Origin: an uncultured Eubacteriales bacterium
GTDB lineage: Bacteria; Bacillota; Clostridia; Oscillospirales; Acutalibacteraceae
Reading direction: 5' to 3'
DNA: 5,014 nt
Assembly: GCA_934501135.1 (NCBI GenBank)
Contig: CAKSUE010000080.1
Location: forward strand, 1 to 5,014
Positions 1-5,014 of the stretch are shown here, piece after piece. Every line of letters starts with the position of its first letter. The first letter of the stretch is position 1. The notes beneath the pieces were generated by a model, which did no database searches, was not told the origin of the DNA, and saw only the letters and a list, made by a program, of their open reading frames with translations. The position numbers and the translations under genes are program-made.

Positions 1-86
1 GGTCTTTTTGATCTTACCAGTATTTGAATAAGAACTAACATAAAAAATATTCCGGCAAGTATAAGCCAAATAGACCATTCTGGCAT
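1..86 (-). CDS. Small membrane protein, N-terminus only (possibly BofA-like)
   Basis: The gene runs off the left edge of the window; 28 full codons and the first two bases of a proline codon are visible. It begins MPEWSIW, continues with one hydrophobic stretch (about residues 4-24) and then a basic cluster, RSKRP, which predicts a membrane segment with the following part on the cytoplasmic side. An ATG start is supported by AGGAGGA at 97-103, ten bases upstream. The stop codon of the upstream DUF2508-family gene lies at 104-106, directly next to this SD, so the two genes are probably co-transcribed and translationally coupled. In Bacillus and many Clostridia a yaaL/DUF2508 gene is followed by bofA, a small membrane protein that restrains pro-sigma-K processing during sporulation. 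Size, position and topology fit, but the visible residues are not diagnostic. The BofA identification is inference from context; that this is a real membrane-protein gene is fairly sure. Confidence 0.6.
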   Translation of the reverse strand, partial: MPEWSIWLILAGIFFMLVLIQILVRSKR

Positions 87-96
87 TTAAAAGTCT

Positions 97-103
97 TCCT
101 CCT
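97..103 (-). promoter_or_regulatory. Shine-Dalgarno site of the BofA-like gene, next to the upstream stop codon
   Basis: The minus strand reads AGGAGGA here, ten bases before the ATG at 86-84. It directly follows the TAA stop (106-104) of the upstream gene, which is a typical arrangement for translational coupling. Confidence 0.75.
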
Positions 104-370
104 TTATATGCATTTAGGCTCGAAAGGTGGAGCGTATAAGTTATCATTTTTTGCTTTTCTCATAAGGTACCGGTACTTAGCATAAAGGCCTTCTCTTTGG
201 TGTATACAGGCATCAATTAAGTCACTGTCATTTTCAGCTTGGAACCATCTTTCTGTGCAGGATATTTGTCTGCATACATCTTTGATTTCATTAATTAATT
301 CTTGACTATTATCATTTGGCCTTTCATAAGTAGATGTGGTTCGTTTAATAATTTTTAAAACACTTTCCAT
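104..370 (-). CDS. DUF2508 (YaaL-like) family protein
   Basis: This encodes an 88-residue soluble protein of unknown function. It matches the pattern I know for the DUF2508/YaaL family: a helical region ELINEIKDV (about residues 24-32), an aromatic WF (42-43), then NDSDLIDACIHQREGLYAKYRYLMRKAK (about 47-74, given here by span), in which the acidic 'DLID' and the 'KYRYLMRKAK' segment are the family-like parts. The tail is proline-rich (YAPPFEP). I chose the ATG at 370-368 because AAAGGAA at 381-387 sits ten bases upstream. A longer frame starting at 406 adds 12 residues but has no SD, and a TATAAT box lies only seven bases before it. In Bacillus, yaaL lies between recR and bofA, and the next gene here is a small membrane protein consistent with bofA. 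No catalytic motif is visible and the molecular role is unknown. Confidence 0.75.
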   Translation of the reverse strand: MESVLKIIKRTTSTYERPNDNSQELINEIKDVCRQISCTERWFQAENDSDLIDACIHQREGLYAKYRYLMRKAKNDNLYAPPFEPKCI

Positions 371-380
371 ATTAACAACA

Positions 381-387
381 TTCCTTT
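381..387 (-). promoter_or_regulatory. Shine-Dalgarno site fixing the start of the DUF2508 gene
   Basis: The minus strand reads AAAGGAA here, ten bases before the ATG at 370-368. No comparable site precedes the alternative ATG at 406-404, so this site decides for the shorter 88-residue product. Confidence 0.55.
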
Positions 388-412
388 CTCGGAGATAGTA
401 ATTCATAGCAGC

Positions 413-477
413 ATTATAACTTGAGTTGGATTACAATCTCTTTGCCTAGTATAATCCTATGCTAGTATGTTGGACAA
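413..477 (-). promoter_or_regulatory. Candidate promoter region of the DUF2508 gene
   Basis: Two sigma-A-like options can be seen on the minus strand. The better-balanced one has TTGTCC (477-472) as -35, an 18-base spacer and TATACT (453-448) as -10. Alternatively, a perfect TATAAT (418-413) lies closer to the gene but has no recognisable -35 at normal spacing. If the TATAAT is used, transcription would begin near 406, which again supports the ATG at 370 as the start. A seven-base direct repeat overlaps the first option. The assignment is by eye. Confidence 0.4.
446..468. repeat. Direct repeat CTAGTAT x2 in the DUF2508 promoter region
   Basis: CTAGTAT occurs at 446-452 and again at 462-468, a centre-to-centre distance of 16 bases. 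The first copy overlaps the TATACT -10 candidate and the second lies inside its spacer. It could be a pair of operator half-sites, but in such AT-rich DNA it may also be chance. Confidence 0.3.
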
Positions 478-554
478 TTATTACAGAGTTTATACAAAAA
501 ATAACAAACCATGAATTAATTGGGTAATATAAGGTTCAATAATATTAACTTGAT

Positions 555-585
555 AAAAAAATTAGTATCCATTCAGGATACTAAT
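555..585 (-). terminator. Rho-independent terminator of rnr
   Basis: A perfect ten-base stem (ATTAGTATCC at 561-570 paired with GGATACTAAT at 576-585) with a five-base loop is followed on the minus strand by a run of T residues ending at 555. It begins one base after the rnr stop codon, so it ends the secG-rnr unit and separates it from the DUF2508 gene. Confidence 0.88.
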
Positions 586-586
586 C

Positions 587-2701
587 TTAATCTTTTTTAT
601 TGTATTCTGCAGGTTTAAAATCTATTGAACCAGTTGGAACATAAGCTGAAACGACCTCTATTTTAATGTTGTCTCCAATAGATAATTTTATATCACTTAA
701 TTCATCTTTATGAGATGTAATACCGTCAAATACAAATTTACATTCAGGGAAATATTCAAGGCTTAGAAAACCTTCAATATTGTTTTCAAGCTCTACAAAT
801 ACTCCTCTTGGAACAACACCTGAAATTACTCCATCATAAACTTCTCCAATGTGACTTTGCATATATTCAGCCATATAGCATTTTTCGGTATCGCGCTCAG
901 CTGACATTGCTCTTATTTCACATGCTGATGATGTTTTTGAAACATCAATTACATAGTCACTATAAAATTTCTTAATTTTATCAATATCTGTTCCCTTAAT
1001 CAATTCTGATAATATTCTGTGGACAGCAGTATCGGGATACCTTCTAATAGGGGAGGTAAAGTGACAATAATCTTCTAATGCTAAACCGAAATGTCCAATA
1101 GGATTTTGTGAATATCGTGCTTTAGACATAGTCCTAAGTATTTGATGAGATATAATTCTATATGCTGCAGTGTCCTTTGCTTCATTTAATAAGTTTTCAA
1201 AATCACTGGGTTTAATTCCATCACGGATTCTTCTGCTGTTAAATCCTAAAGCACCACAAAGATTAGATAAAGTTCTTAGTTTTTCAGGGTCAGGAGTTTC
1301 ATGAACACGATACACAAAAGGAATAAAAGAACTTTTAGCATAAAGGGCTGCTGATTGATTTGCCATAATCATAAATTGTTCTATCATATTTTCTGCTATA
1401 TCTTGTTGCCTTTTGTAAATATTAACACAAACTCCATTATCATCGAGCTCAAATCTAGATTCAGAACTTTCAAGATCAATAATCCCTCTTTGTTTAGATT
1501 TTTTTATTAATATATCCGATAAAACTTTAGCTTCATTTATAGATTCCATTACAACACTATATTTATTTAATATATCTTTAGATGCTTGATTATTTAAAAT
1601 ATCATTTATTTCAGAGTATACGCCTCTTACTTTGGAATTTATAATAGATTTCTCAAATTTATATGATATTAGATTTCCATTAGAATCTATATCCATAATA
1701 CACGAAAAAGTCAATTTATCTTCGTTTGCATTAAGTGAACATATTCCATTAGATAGCTCTTCTGGAAGCATGGGAATTACCCTGTCTGCAAAGTATACAG
1801 ATGTTCCTCTGAGCATAGCTTCTTTGTCAATATAACCATTTGGTTTAACATAATTAGATACATCTGCAATATGAACACCAAGTTGCCACCCCTTTTCTGT
1901 GGCTTTTATTGATATTGCATCATCAAGATCTTTAGCATCTGCTCCGTCTATAGTAAAGATTAATTCATTTCTCAAATCAGTTCTGCTGTTAATATCTTCC
2001 TGGGTTATTGGTTGTTTGGATACTCTTTTTGCTTCTAAAATAACTTTTTTAGGAAAGATAGATGGTATACCATTTGCATCAATTATTGCGTCAGCACATA
2101 TTTGGGCACTTGTTGCCTTACCGTATATTTTTAAAACCCTGGCTCTGGGCTGCGGTTTTCGTGGTGTACATGAAATAATGGCCTGAACTTTATCATTATT
2201 TCTTGCGCCTAAAGTGGCTCCTTTAGTTATTGGTATATTATATCTAAAGTTAGTATCGGGAATTAATTCACACCCGGTATGTGTTCTGGTAATTGTACCA
2301 GTAATAACCCTTGAACCTTTGGTGATTATTCTTTCCACTTCTCCAATAGGTCCTTTATGTGTTTCCTTAATATTAGTGAGCATTACAGTGTCTCCAACTA
2401 TAGATAGCTTTAATTTTTCACTAAAAATAAAAATATCTTTCGAGTCTTCAACTGTTCTAGCAAAAGCAAATCCTTTTGATTGTGATATAATTTTTGCGGG
2501 GACAAGTCCGCAATTCTTTGATGATGCTATTTTCTTTTTCTTTGTAATGATTAATTTTCCCTCATTTCTTAATTCTTCAATACATTTAATAAATGTATTG
2601 ACGTCTTTTCCAGATATTTTTTGAAATATAAAATCTGGAGTTAACGAAGCAGTTGTTGAATTGATTATTTTTAAAATATTATTTTTCATTTGTTCGTTCA
2701 T
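587..2701 (-). CDS. rnr: Ribonuclease R (RNB-family 3'-5' exoribonuclease)
   Basis: RNase R degrades RNA processively from the 3' end, including structured RNA, using a metal-dependent hydrolytic centre in the cytoplasm. The 704-residue product shows the family order: an N-terminal winged-helix region (about 3-57), cold-shock/OB domains (about 65-230), the RNB catalytic domain (about 240-565) and a C-terminal S1 domain (about 618-700). The catalytic motif TIDGADAKDLDDAIS carries all four expected aspartates (D252, D258, D260, D261); the usual GED is GAD here. HFTSPIRRYPDTAVHR (547-562) is the conserved late RNB motif. The lysine-rich tail of the E. coli enzyme is essentially absent (ends NKKD), which shortens the protein. 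I chose ATG 2701-2699 because AAGGGA (2717-2712) precedes it by ten bases; an in-frame GTG at 2764 would fall inside the upstream terminator hairpin. It lies downstream of secG, a common Firmicute pairing. Confidence 0.96.
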   Translation of the reverse strand: MNEQMKNNILKIINSTTASLTPDFIFQKISGKDVNTFIKCIEELRNEGKLIITKKKKIASSKNCGLVPAKIISQSKGFAFARTVEDSKDIFIFSEKLKLSIVGDTVMLTNIKETHKGPIGEVERIITKGSRVITGTITRTHTGCELIPDTNFRYNIPITKGATLGARNNDKVQAIISCTPRKPQPRARVLKIYGKATSAQICADAIIDANGIPSIFPKKVILEAKRVSKQPITQEDINSRTDLRNELIFTIDGADAKDLDDAISIKATEKGWQLGVHIADVSNYVKPNGYIDKEAMLRGTSVYFADRVIPMLPEELSNGICSLNANEDKLTFSCIMDIDSNGNLISYKFEKSIINSKVRGVYSEINDILNNQASKDILNKYSVVMESINEAKVLSDILIKKSKQRGIIDLESSESRFELDDNGVCVNIYKRQQDIAENMIEQFMIMANQSAALYAKSSFIPFVYRVHETPDPEKLRTLSNLCGALGFNSRRIRDGIKPSDFENLLNEAKDTAAYRIISHQILRTMSKARYSQNPIGHFGLALEDYCHFTSPIRRYPDTAVHRILSELIKGTDIDKIKKFYSDYVIDVSKTSSACEIRAMSAERDTEKCYMAEYMQSHIGEVYDGVISGVVPRGVFVELENNIEGFLSLEYFPECKFVFDGITSHKDELSDIKLSIGDNIKIEVVSAYVPTGSIDFKPAEYNKKD

Positions 2702-2711
2702 AATAAAAACA

Positions 2712-2717
2712 TCCCTT
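2712..2717 (-). promoter_or_regulatory. Shine-Dalgarno site fixing the rnr start
   Basis: The minus strand reads AAGGGA, ten bases before ATG 2701-2699. It rules against the 21-residue longer frame starting at GTG 2764-2762, which has no SD and lies in the hairpin. Confidence 0.65.
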
Positions 2718-2745
2718 AAAAATATAGTTTTATTAGTATTGACAT

Positions 2746-2783
2746 AAAAACATAAAAACCCCACGTTTTTTTACGTGGGGTTT
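2746..2783 (-). terminator. Rho-independent terminator between secG and rnr
   Basis: A perfect 11-base stem (AAACCCCACGT at 2756-2766 with ACGTGGGGTTT at 2773-2783) and a six-base loop is the most GC-rich hairpin in the window. On the minus strand the stem runs into TTTTT, then ATG and another TTTTT (down to 2746). It starts 12 bases after the secG stop codon. It should end most secG transcripts; I see no convincing promoter between it and rnr, so rnr may depend on partial read-through or on a weak promoter that I cannot recognise. Confidence 0.88.
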
Positions 2784-2795
2784 GGTAACAATAAA

Positions 2796-3059
2796 CTATG
2801 AGAACATTCCAAAATGGATAACAGCAAGTACTATATTGGCTGCAATTACGAGCAAAAAGAAACCAATTGCAATAATTTTAGTCCAACGTTCTAAAAAAGA
2901 ATCGATAGATCTTGCCTTATTTTTAGAAAGAAATGTATCTGCACCTCCGCCTATTGCGCCAAGACTTTGCTGATGTCCTTCTTGCAAAAGAACAACTGCT
3001 ATAATTGCTATTGAAAAGATTATAAGAACAATACCTAGTATTATTTCAACAGAACTCAA
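2796..3059 (-). CDS. secG: Preprotein translocase subunit SecG
   Basis: SecG is the small accessory subunit of the SecYEG channel in the cytoplasmic membrane and assists SecA-driven export. The 87-residue protein has the family architecture: membrane segment 1 at about 5-25, a cytoplasmic loop with the characteristic LLQEGHQQSLGAIGGGADTF (24-43), a basic stretch (SKNKAR) with RSIDSFLERWTKI, and membrane segment 2 at about 61-83. The length is normal for the family. Translation starts at TTG (3059-3057), supported by GGAGGTG at 3067-3073 seven bases upstream. It has its own promoter and is followed by a strong terminator, then by rnr. A TTG start with a strong SD is also used by the DUF4364 gene in this window. 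Confidence 0.95.
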   Translation of the reverse strand: MSSVEIILGIVLIIFSIAIIAVVLLQEGHQQSLGAIGGGADTFLSKNKARSIDSFLERWTKIIAIGFFLLVIAANIVLAVIHFGMFS

Positions 3060-3073
3060 TTCAGAACACCTCC

Positions 3074-3091
3074 GTATTAGTTAATACTAAT
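3074..3091. repeat. Overlapping palindromes at the secG transcription start
   Basis: GTATTA-GT-TAATAC (3074-3087) and ATTAGT-TAAT-ACTAAT (3076-3091) are two overlapping inverted repeats. They occupy the stretch between the secG -10 box and SD, where transcription should begin. This could be an operator or a small 5' hairpin; AT-richness makes chance plausible. Confidence 0.35.
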
Positions 3092-3118
3092 GATAACACT
3101 TTTTTATAAATTTTGCAA
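3090..3118 (-). promoter_or_regulatory. secG promoter (sigma-A type, extended -10)
   Basis: On the minus strand TTGCAA (3118-3113) is followed after 17 bases by TATCAT (3095-3090), with the extended -10 TG motif (TGT directly before TATCAT). Transcription would start near 3083, about ten bases before the SD at 3073-3067. Confidence 0.65.
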
Positions 3119-3159
3119 GGTTAAGTTTAGTTTTATAAGTAATATTTTTATTTTGTTAG

Positions 3160-3188
3160 TTGAGTTTATAGGCTTTTTATGGTATATT
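3160..3188 (+). promoter_or_regulatory. Promoter of the alpha/beta hydrolase gene (sigma-A type, extended -10)
   Basis: TTGAGT (3160-3165), a 17-base spacer and TATATT (3183-3188), preceded by TGG as an extended -10. The predicted start near 3195 gives a leader of about 50-60 bases that contains two short reading frames. It is divergent from the secG promoter about 40 bases away. Confidence 0.62.
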
Positions 3189-3230
3189 AATTAGCAAATA
3201 GTACCCCTATTTTTTGAAGGTGCAGTTTAA

Positions 3231-3245
3231 ATGAAAGGTGGTTAA
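3231..3245 (+). other. Four-codon upstream reading frame (MKGG-stop) in the hydrolase leader
   Basis: ATG AAA GGT GGT TAA, preceded by GAAGGTG (3216-3222) eight bases upstream, which is a usable SD. The hydrolase SD (AAAGGTGG, 3234-3241) is inside this small frame, and its stop lies one base before the ATG at 3247. Translating it could influence initiation at the next start. No function is known and it may be incidental. Confidence 0.3.
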
Positions 3246-3246
3246 A

Positions 3247-3276
3247 ATGACATATGAGAATTTCAGGAAATTTTAA
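3247..3276 (+). other. Nine-codon frame (MTYENFRKF-stop) overlapping the hydrolase start
   Basis: ATG 3247 is the best-placed start for the SD at 3234-3241 (spacer of five bases). Its frame reads MTYENFRKF and stops at TAA 3274-3276, directly at a T4 run (3271-3274). Moving forward by one base at this run continues into KSADNKSN of the hydrolase. It may be the true N-terminus joined by slippage, the sign of a one-base insertion or sequence error, or a chance small frame. Confidence 0.4.
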
Positions 3277-4192
3277 AAGCGCGGATAATAAAAGTAACAT
3301 AAATTACTATGTTTATACTCCAGATACAATTAAAGAAAAGGACCCAGATGCTATTTTACAAATTTCTCACGGTATGTGTGAATATTTTGAGAGATATAAA
3401 GAATTGTGTGAATTTCTGAATCTCAATAATATAGTTGTTTGCGGAAATGACCACCTAGGGCATGGAGACAGTGAAGAGCTGGGGTTCTTTGCTCATGAAA
3501 ACGGATTTAATTTTCTAAGTGATGATCTTTATACTCTTAATAGGCTTATGAAAAAGACATACCCAGAAATACCTTATATACTTATGGGACATAGTATGGG
3601 ATCATTTATTGCAAGACATTATACAGAAAAATATCCAAACTCTATTGATGCATGTATTTACATGGGGTCAGGAGGATCAGTACCTATTTCTAAATTAGGT
3701 ATTGCGCTTGTAAAAATGATGATTAAAATAAAGGGTGAAAAGTACAGAAGCGAACATTTTTATGATCTGATTTTTGGAAAGTATGATAGCAGAATAGATA
3801 ACCCTAAAAGCAAATATGCATGGCTTACAAGGGATGAAAGTGTAGTTGAAGAGTATGAAAAAGATTCTAAAACGCACTTTGTTTTTACGTTAAGTGGCTT
3901 CAAGGATTTAATTACACTTTTGGATATAGTTAATAGGAAAAAGTGGTTTGATATGTTCCCTAAGAAGTTACCGGTTCTATTGATCAGCGGAACAGAAGAC
4001 CCAGTAGGGAATTACGGTAAGGGTGTTTTACAGGTATATAATCGTCTAATTGCTTCTGGTTGCGAGAATGTAGAATTGAAATTAATTGAAGGAGCGCGAC
4101 ATGAAGTAATAAATGAATTTGGAAAGGAAGATACTTACAATTATTTAAAAGACTTTATATTGAATGTTGTGAAAAAGAAAAACCGCATTTGA
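3254..4192 (+). CDS. Alpha/beta hydrolase, monoacylglycerol lipase / serine aminopeptidase S33 type
   Basis: A 312-residue soluble hydrolase of the Hydrolase_4 (monoglyceride lipase / lysophospholipase-like) group, probably cleaving an ester of a lipid or other small substrate in the cytoplasm; the true substrate cannot be read from the sequence. The oxyanion-side HG motif is at H39-G40 (ISHGMCEYFERY). GNDHLGHGDS (64-73) is the typical family stretch. The nucleophile elbow GHSMGS puts the serine at 114. GTEDPVG gives the likely acid D249, and GARHEVINE the likely histidine H283, so the triad is complete. A lid region with basic and aromatic residues lies between about 140 and 225. There is no signal peptide. 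ATG 3254 gives the intact frame, but the SD AAAGGTGG (3234-3241) is 12 bases away, whereas ATG 3247 is only five bases from it and opens another frame; the exact N-terminus is therefore unsure. The last codons overlap the terminator of the converging gene. Confidence 0.9.
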   Translation: MRISGNFKSADNKSNINYYVYTPDTIKEKDPDAILQISHGMCEYFERYKELCEFLNLNNIVVCGNDHLGHGDSEELGFFAHENGFNFLSDDLYTLNRLMKKTYPEIPYILMGHSMGSFIARHYTEKYPNSIDACIYMGSGGSVPISKLGIALVKMMIKIKGEKYRSEHFYDLIFGKYDSRIDNPKSKYAWLTRDESVVEEYEKDSKTHFVFTLSGFKDLITLLDIVNRKKWFDMFPKKLPVLLISGTEDPVGNYGKGVLQVYNRLIASGCENVELKLIEGARHEVINEFGKEDTYNYLKDFILNVVKKKNRI

Positions 4193-4208
4193 ATTAAACA
4201 ATTGCGGT
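4172..4208 (-). terminator. Rho-independent terminator of the DUF4364 gene, inside the end of the hydrolase gene
   Basis: The stem ACCGCA (4182-4187) pairs with TGCGGT (4203-4208); after one symmetric mismatch TTG (4189-4191) pairs with CAA (4199-4201) around a seven-base loop. On the minus strand the stem is followed by TTTTTCTTTTTC, a good T tract. On the plus strand no T run follows, so it probably serves the minus-strand gene only. I see no separate convincing terminator for the hydrolase. Confidence 0.75.
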
Positions 4209-4225
4209 ACATATACTATAAAATA

Positions 4226-4813
4226 TTAGTTATTTATTAATCTTTTTAGGCTATCGGAAATTAGATTTTTATCTTGTGTTAAAATAGCAAGCATAGTGCT
4301 ATACAAAATTTCAGGGTCTTTATGGAAATTATCTTTTACCATATTTGCCTGCATAATATCAGGAACATAAAGACTTAGGGACATTAGGTTAAAATTTCCG
4401 CCAGATATATTGCAGTTTACAAGGTATCCCAAATCATTTTTTTCTATTGTAACAGTATTTTCTTTTTGTATTTTAGCTTTTGCAAGGGTATTTAAAGCTG
4501 CTTTTAATGCTTTTTCTCTTACAGATATTGGAAGAGATATATCAAGTTGTTTTGAAATCATTTTGCCTTCTTCAGTAACAGTATAGAGTTTATCATTTTT
4601 ATTTTCAATGTAAATTAATCCTTTTGCAACTAAATCAGAAAAGGCATCACTTGCTTCAAAATAATTTGCTAAGTCATTATCTTTTAATATTGAGATAATA
4701 TCATCTTTCGACAGACTATTATCTATTCCTGAAAGAACATAGCATATAAGAAGCTTAATATCGTTTTTATCTGTAAGACCTCCAGGTGCAACTCCTACGG
4801 TGAATTCATCCAA
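4226..4813 (-). CDS. DUF4364 family protein (winged-helix-like, unknown function)
   Basis: A 195-residue soluble protein that resembles the DUF4364 family common in Clostridia. The N-terminal half looks like a winged helix: helical DKNDIKLLICYVLSG (about 15-29), a second helix DDIISILKDN (37-46), a likely recognition region DAFSDLVAKGLI (56-67) and a wing-like YIENKNDKLYTVTEEGKMI (68-86), typical of small DNA-binding or PadR-like folds. The C-terminal half (about 98-195) mixes helices and beta strands without a motif that I recognise. Translation starts at TTG (4813-4811), supported by a perfect AGGAGGT at 4821-4827 seven bases upstream. It is a single-gene unit with its own promoter and terminator, and converges on the hydrolase. 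A role as a transcription regulator is a guess from the fold-like pattern only. Confidence 0.8.
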   Translation of the reverse strand: MDEFTVGVAPGGLTDKNDIKLLICYVLSGIDNSLSKDDIISILKDNDLANYFEASDAFSDLVAKGLIYIENKNDKLYTVTEEGKMISKQLDISLPISVREKALKAALNTLAKAKIQKENTVTIEKNDLGYLVNCNISGGNFNLMSLSLYVPDIMQANMVKDNFHKDPEILYSTMLAILTQDKNLISDSLKRLINN

Positions 4814-4820
4814 TAATATT

Positions 4821-4827
4821 ACCTCCT
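4821..4827 (-). promoter_or_regulatory. Shine-Dalgarno site supporting the TTG start of the DUF4364 gene
   Basis: The minus strand reads AGGAGGT, seven bases before TTG 4813-4811. There is no ATG at a comparable distance, so the TTG start is well supported. Confidence 0.75.
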
Positions 4828-4848
4828 AAATTTATAATGATATATAAT

Positions 4849-4857
4849 ATTATAACA
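4849..4857 (-). promoter_or_regulatory. Extended -10 promoter of the DUF4364 gene
   Basis: The minus strand reads TGTTATAAT, a perfect -10 hexamer with the TG extension. No recognisable -35 is found at 16-18 bases upstream, which extended -10 promoters can do without. Transcription would begin near 4842, about 15 bases before the SD. Confidence 0.55.
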
Positions 4858-4936
4858 CAGTATTTTATTTAAGTATATATTGTTATATTACTTGGTTATT
4901 AAAGTTTATATTTATAAATGGAAGGAAATATGAAGA

Positions 4937-5014
4937 GTGAAAAAGATATTATTAATTTTATTAGCTTTAGTATTTGTACTTTCGGTAACAGTTCCAGCAT
5001 TTGCAAATAGTGAG
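4937..5014 (+). CDS. Secreted protein, N-terminus only (signal peptide)
   Basis: The gene runs off the right edge; 26 codons are visible. It reads as a classical signal peptide: MKK at the start, a hydrophobic core (about residues 4-19) and PAFA before NSE, a good AxA-type cleavage site after residue 23 for signal peptidase I. The start is GTG (4937-4939): the frame has a TGA stop at 4931-4933 just before, and AAGGAA (4922-4927) lies about ten bases upstream. The protein is therefore exported through the Sec system; there is no lipobox cysteine. The mature part lies outside the window, so no function can be given. An ATG seven bases earlier (4930) is in another frame that stops after 26 codons or fewer. 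Confidence 0.72.
   Translation, partial: MKKILLILLALVFVLSVTVPAFANSE

Noticed and set aside
371..406. 12-residue extension of the DUF2508 protein from ATG 406
   Set aside because: No SD, and a TATAAT box seven bases away suggests that the codon would be at the very start of the transcript; ATG 370 has a spaced SD.
471..525. Minus-strand 16-codon frame (starts MVCYFLYKL) in the gap after rnr
   Set aside because: No SD site and no resemblance to a known small protein; likely chance in AT-rich DNA.
1632..2624. Plus-strand open frames opposite rnr (1632-1835, 1899-2186, 2214-2624)
   Set aside because: They are antisense to a clear RNase R gene, have no SD sites, and their composition is what the complement of that gene gives.
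2702..2764. 21-residue N-terminal extension of RNase R from GTG 2764
   Set aside because: The start would lie in the secG terminator hairpin and lacks an SD; ATG 2701 has one.
2782..2973. Plus-strand frame opposite secG
   Set aside because: Antisense to a well-supported secG and starts at the terminator hairpin; no SD or family signal.
3695..3877. Minus-strand hydrophobic frame inside the hydrolase gene
   Set aside because: Shadow of the hydrolase coding frame with no SD or promoter.
4880..4918. Promoter for the secreted protein (TTGTTA or TTGGTT with TATATT/TATAAA)
   Set aside because: The spacings (21 and 15 bases) are poor and the region is nearly pure A/T, so no single pair can be supported.

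Overview
This is a low-GC, AT-rich window with strong AGGAGG-type Shine-Dalgarno (SD) sites, frequent TTG/GTG starts, extended -10 promoters and hairpin-plus-T-tract terminators. Together with the gene families present (SecG/RNase R pair, a DUF2508/YaaL-like protein, a DUF4364-like protein) this points to a Firmicute, most likely a member of the Clostridia. No mobile element, CRISPR array, tRNA or rRNA was seen.

Layout from left to right. Positions 1-370 (minus strand) hold the start of a small membrane protein, possibly BofA-like, preceded by a DUF2508/YaaL-family gene; the two look translationally coupled. A non-coding gap of about 220 bp follows. It carries candidate promoters for that pair, with a direct repeat over one of them, and the terminator of the next unit. 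Positions 587-3059 (minus) hold secG followed by rnr, the protein-export subunit SecG and the exoribonuclease RNase R. secG has a well-formed promoter. A strong hairpin terminator sits between secG and rnr, and a second one lies immediately after rnr. The smpB gene that often follows rnr in Firmicutes is not there.

From 3160 the plus strand carries a well-formed promoter and an alpha/beta hydrolase of the monoacylglycerol lipase / serine aminopeptidase S33 type. Its 5' end is odd: the best-placed SD serves an ATG that opens a nine-codon frame, and one single-base frame change at a T4 run would join that frame to the hydrolase. A four-codon reading frame with its own SD lies just upstream. The hydrolase converges on a DUF4364-family gene (4226-4813, minus) whose terminator is embedded in the last codons of the hydrolase. 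The window ends with the first 26 codons of a plus-strand secreted protein starting at GTG, divergent from the DUF4364 gene.

Most of the window is housekeeping sequence. The points most worth checking are the 5' end of the hydrolase gene and the terminator separating secG from rnr. I did not find convincing evidence for a new multi-gene system.
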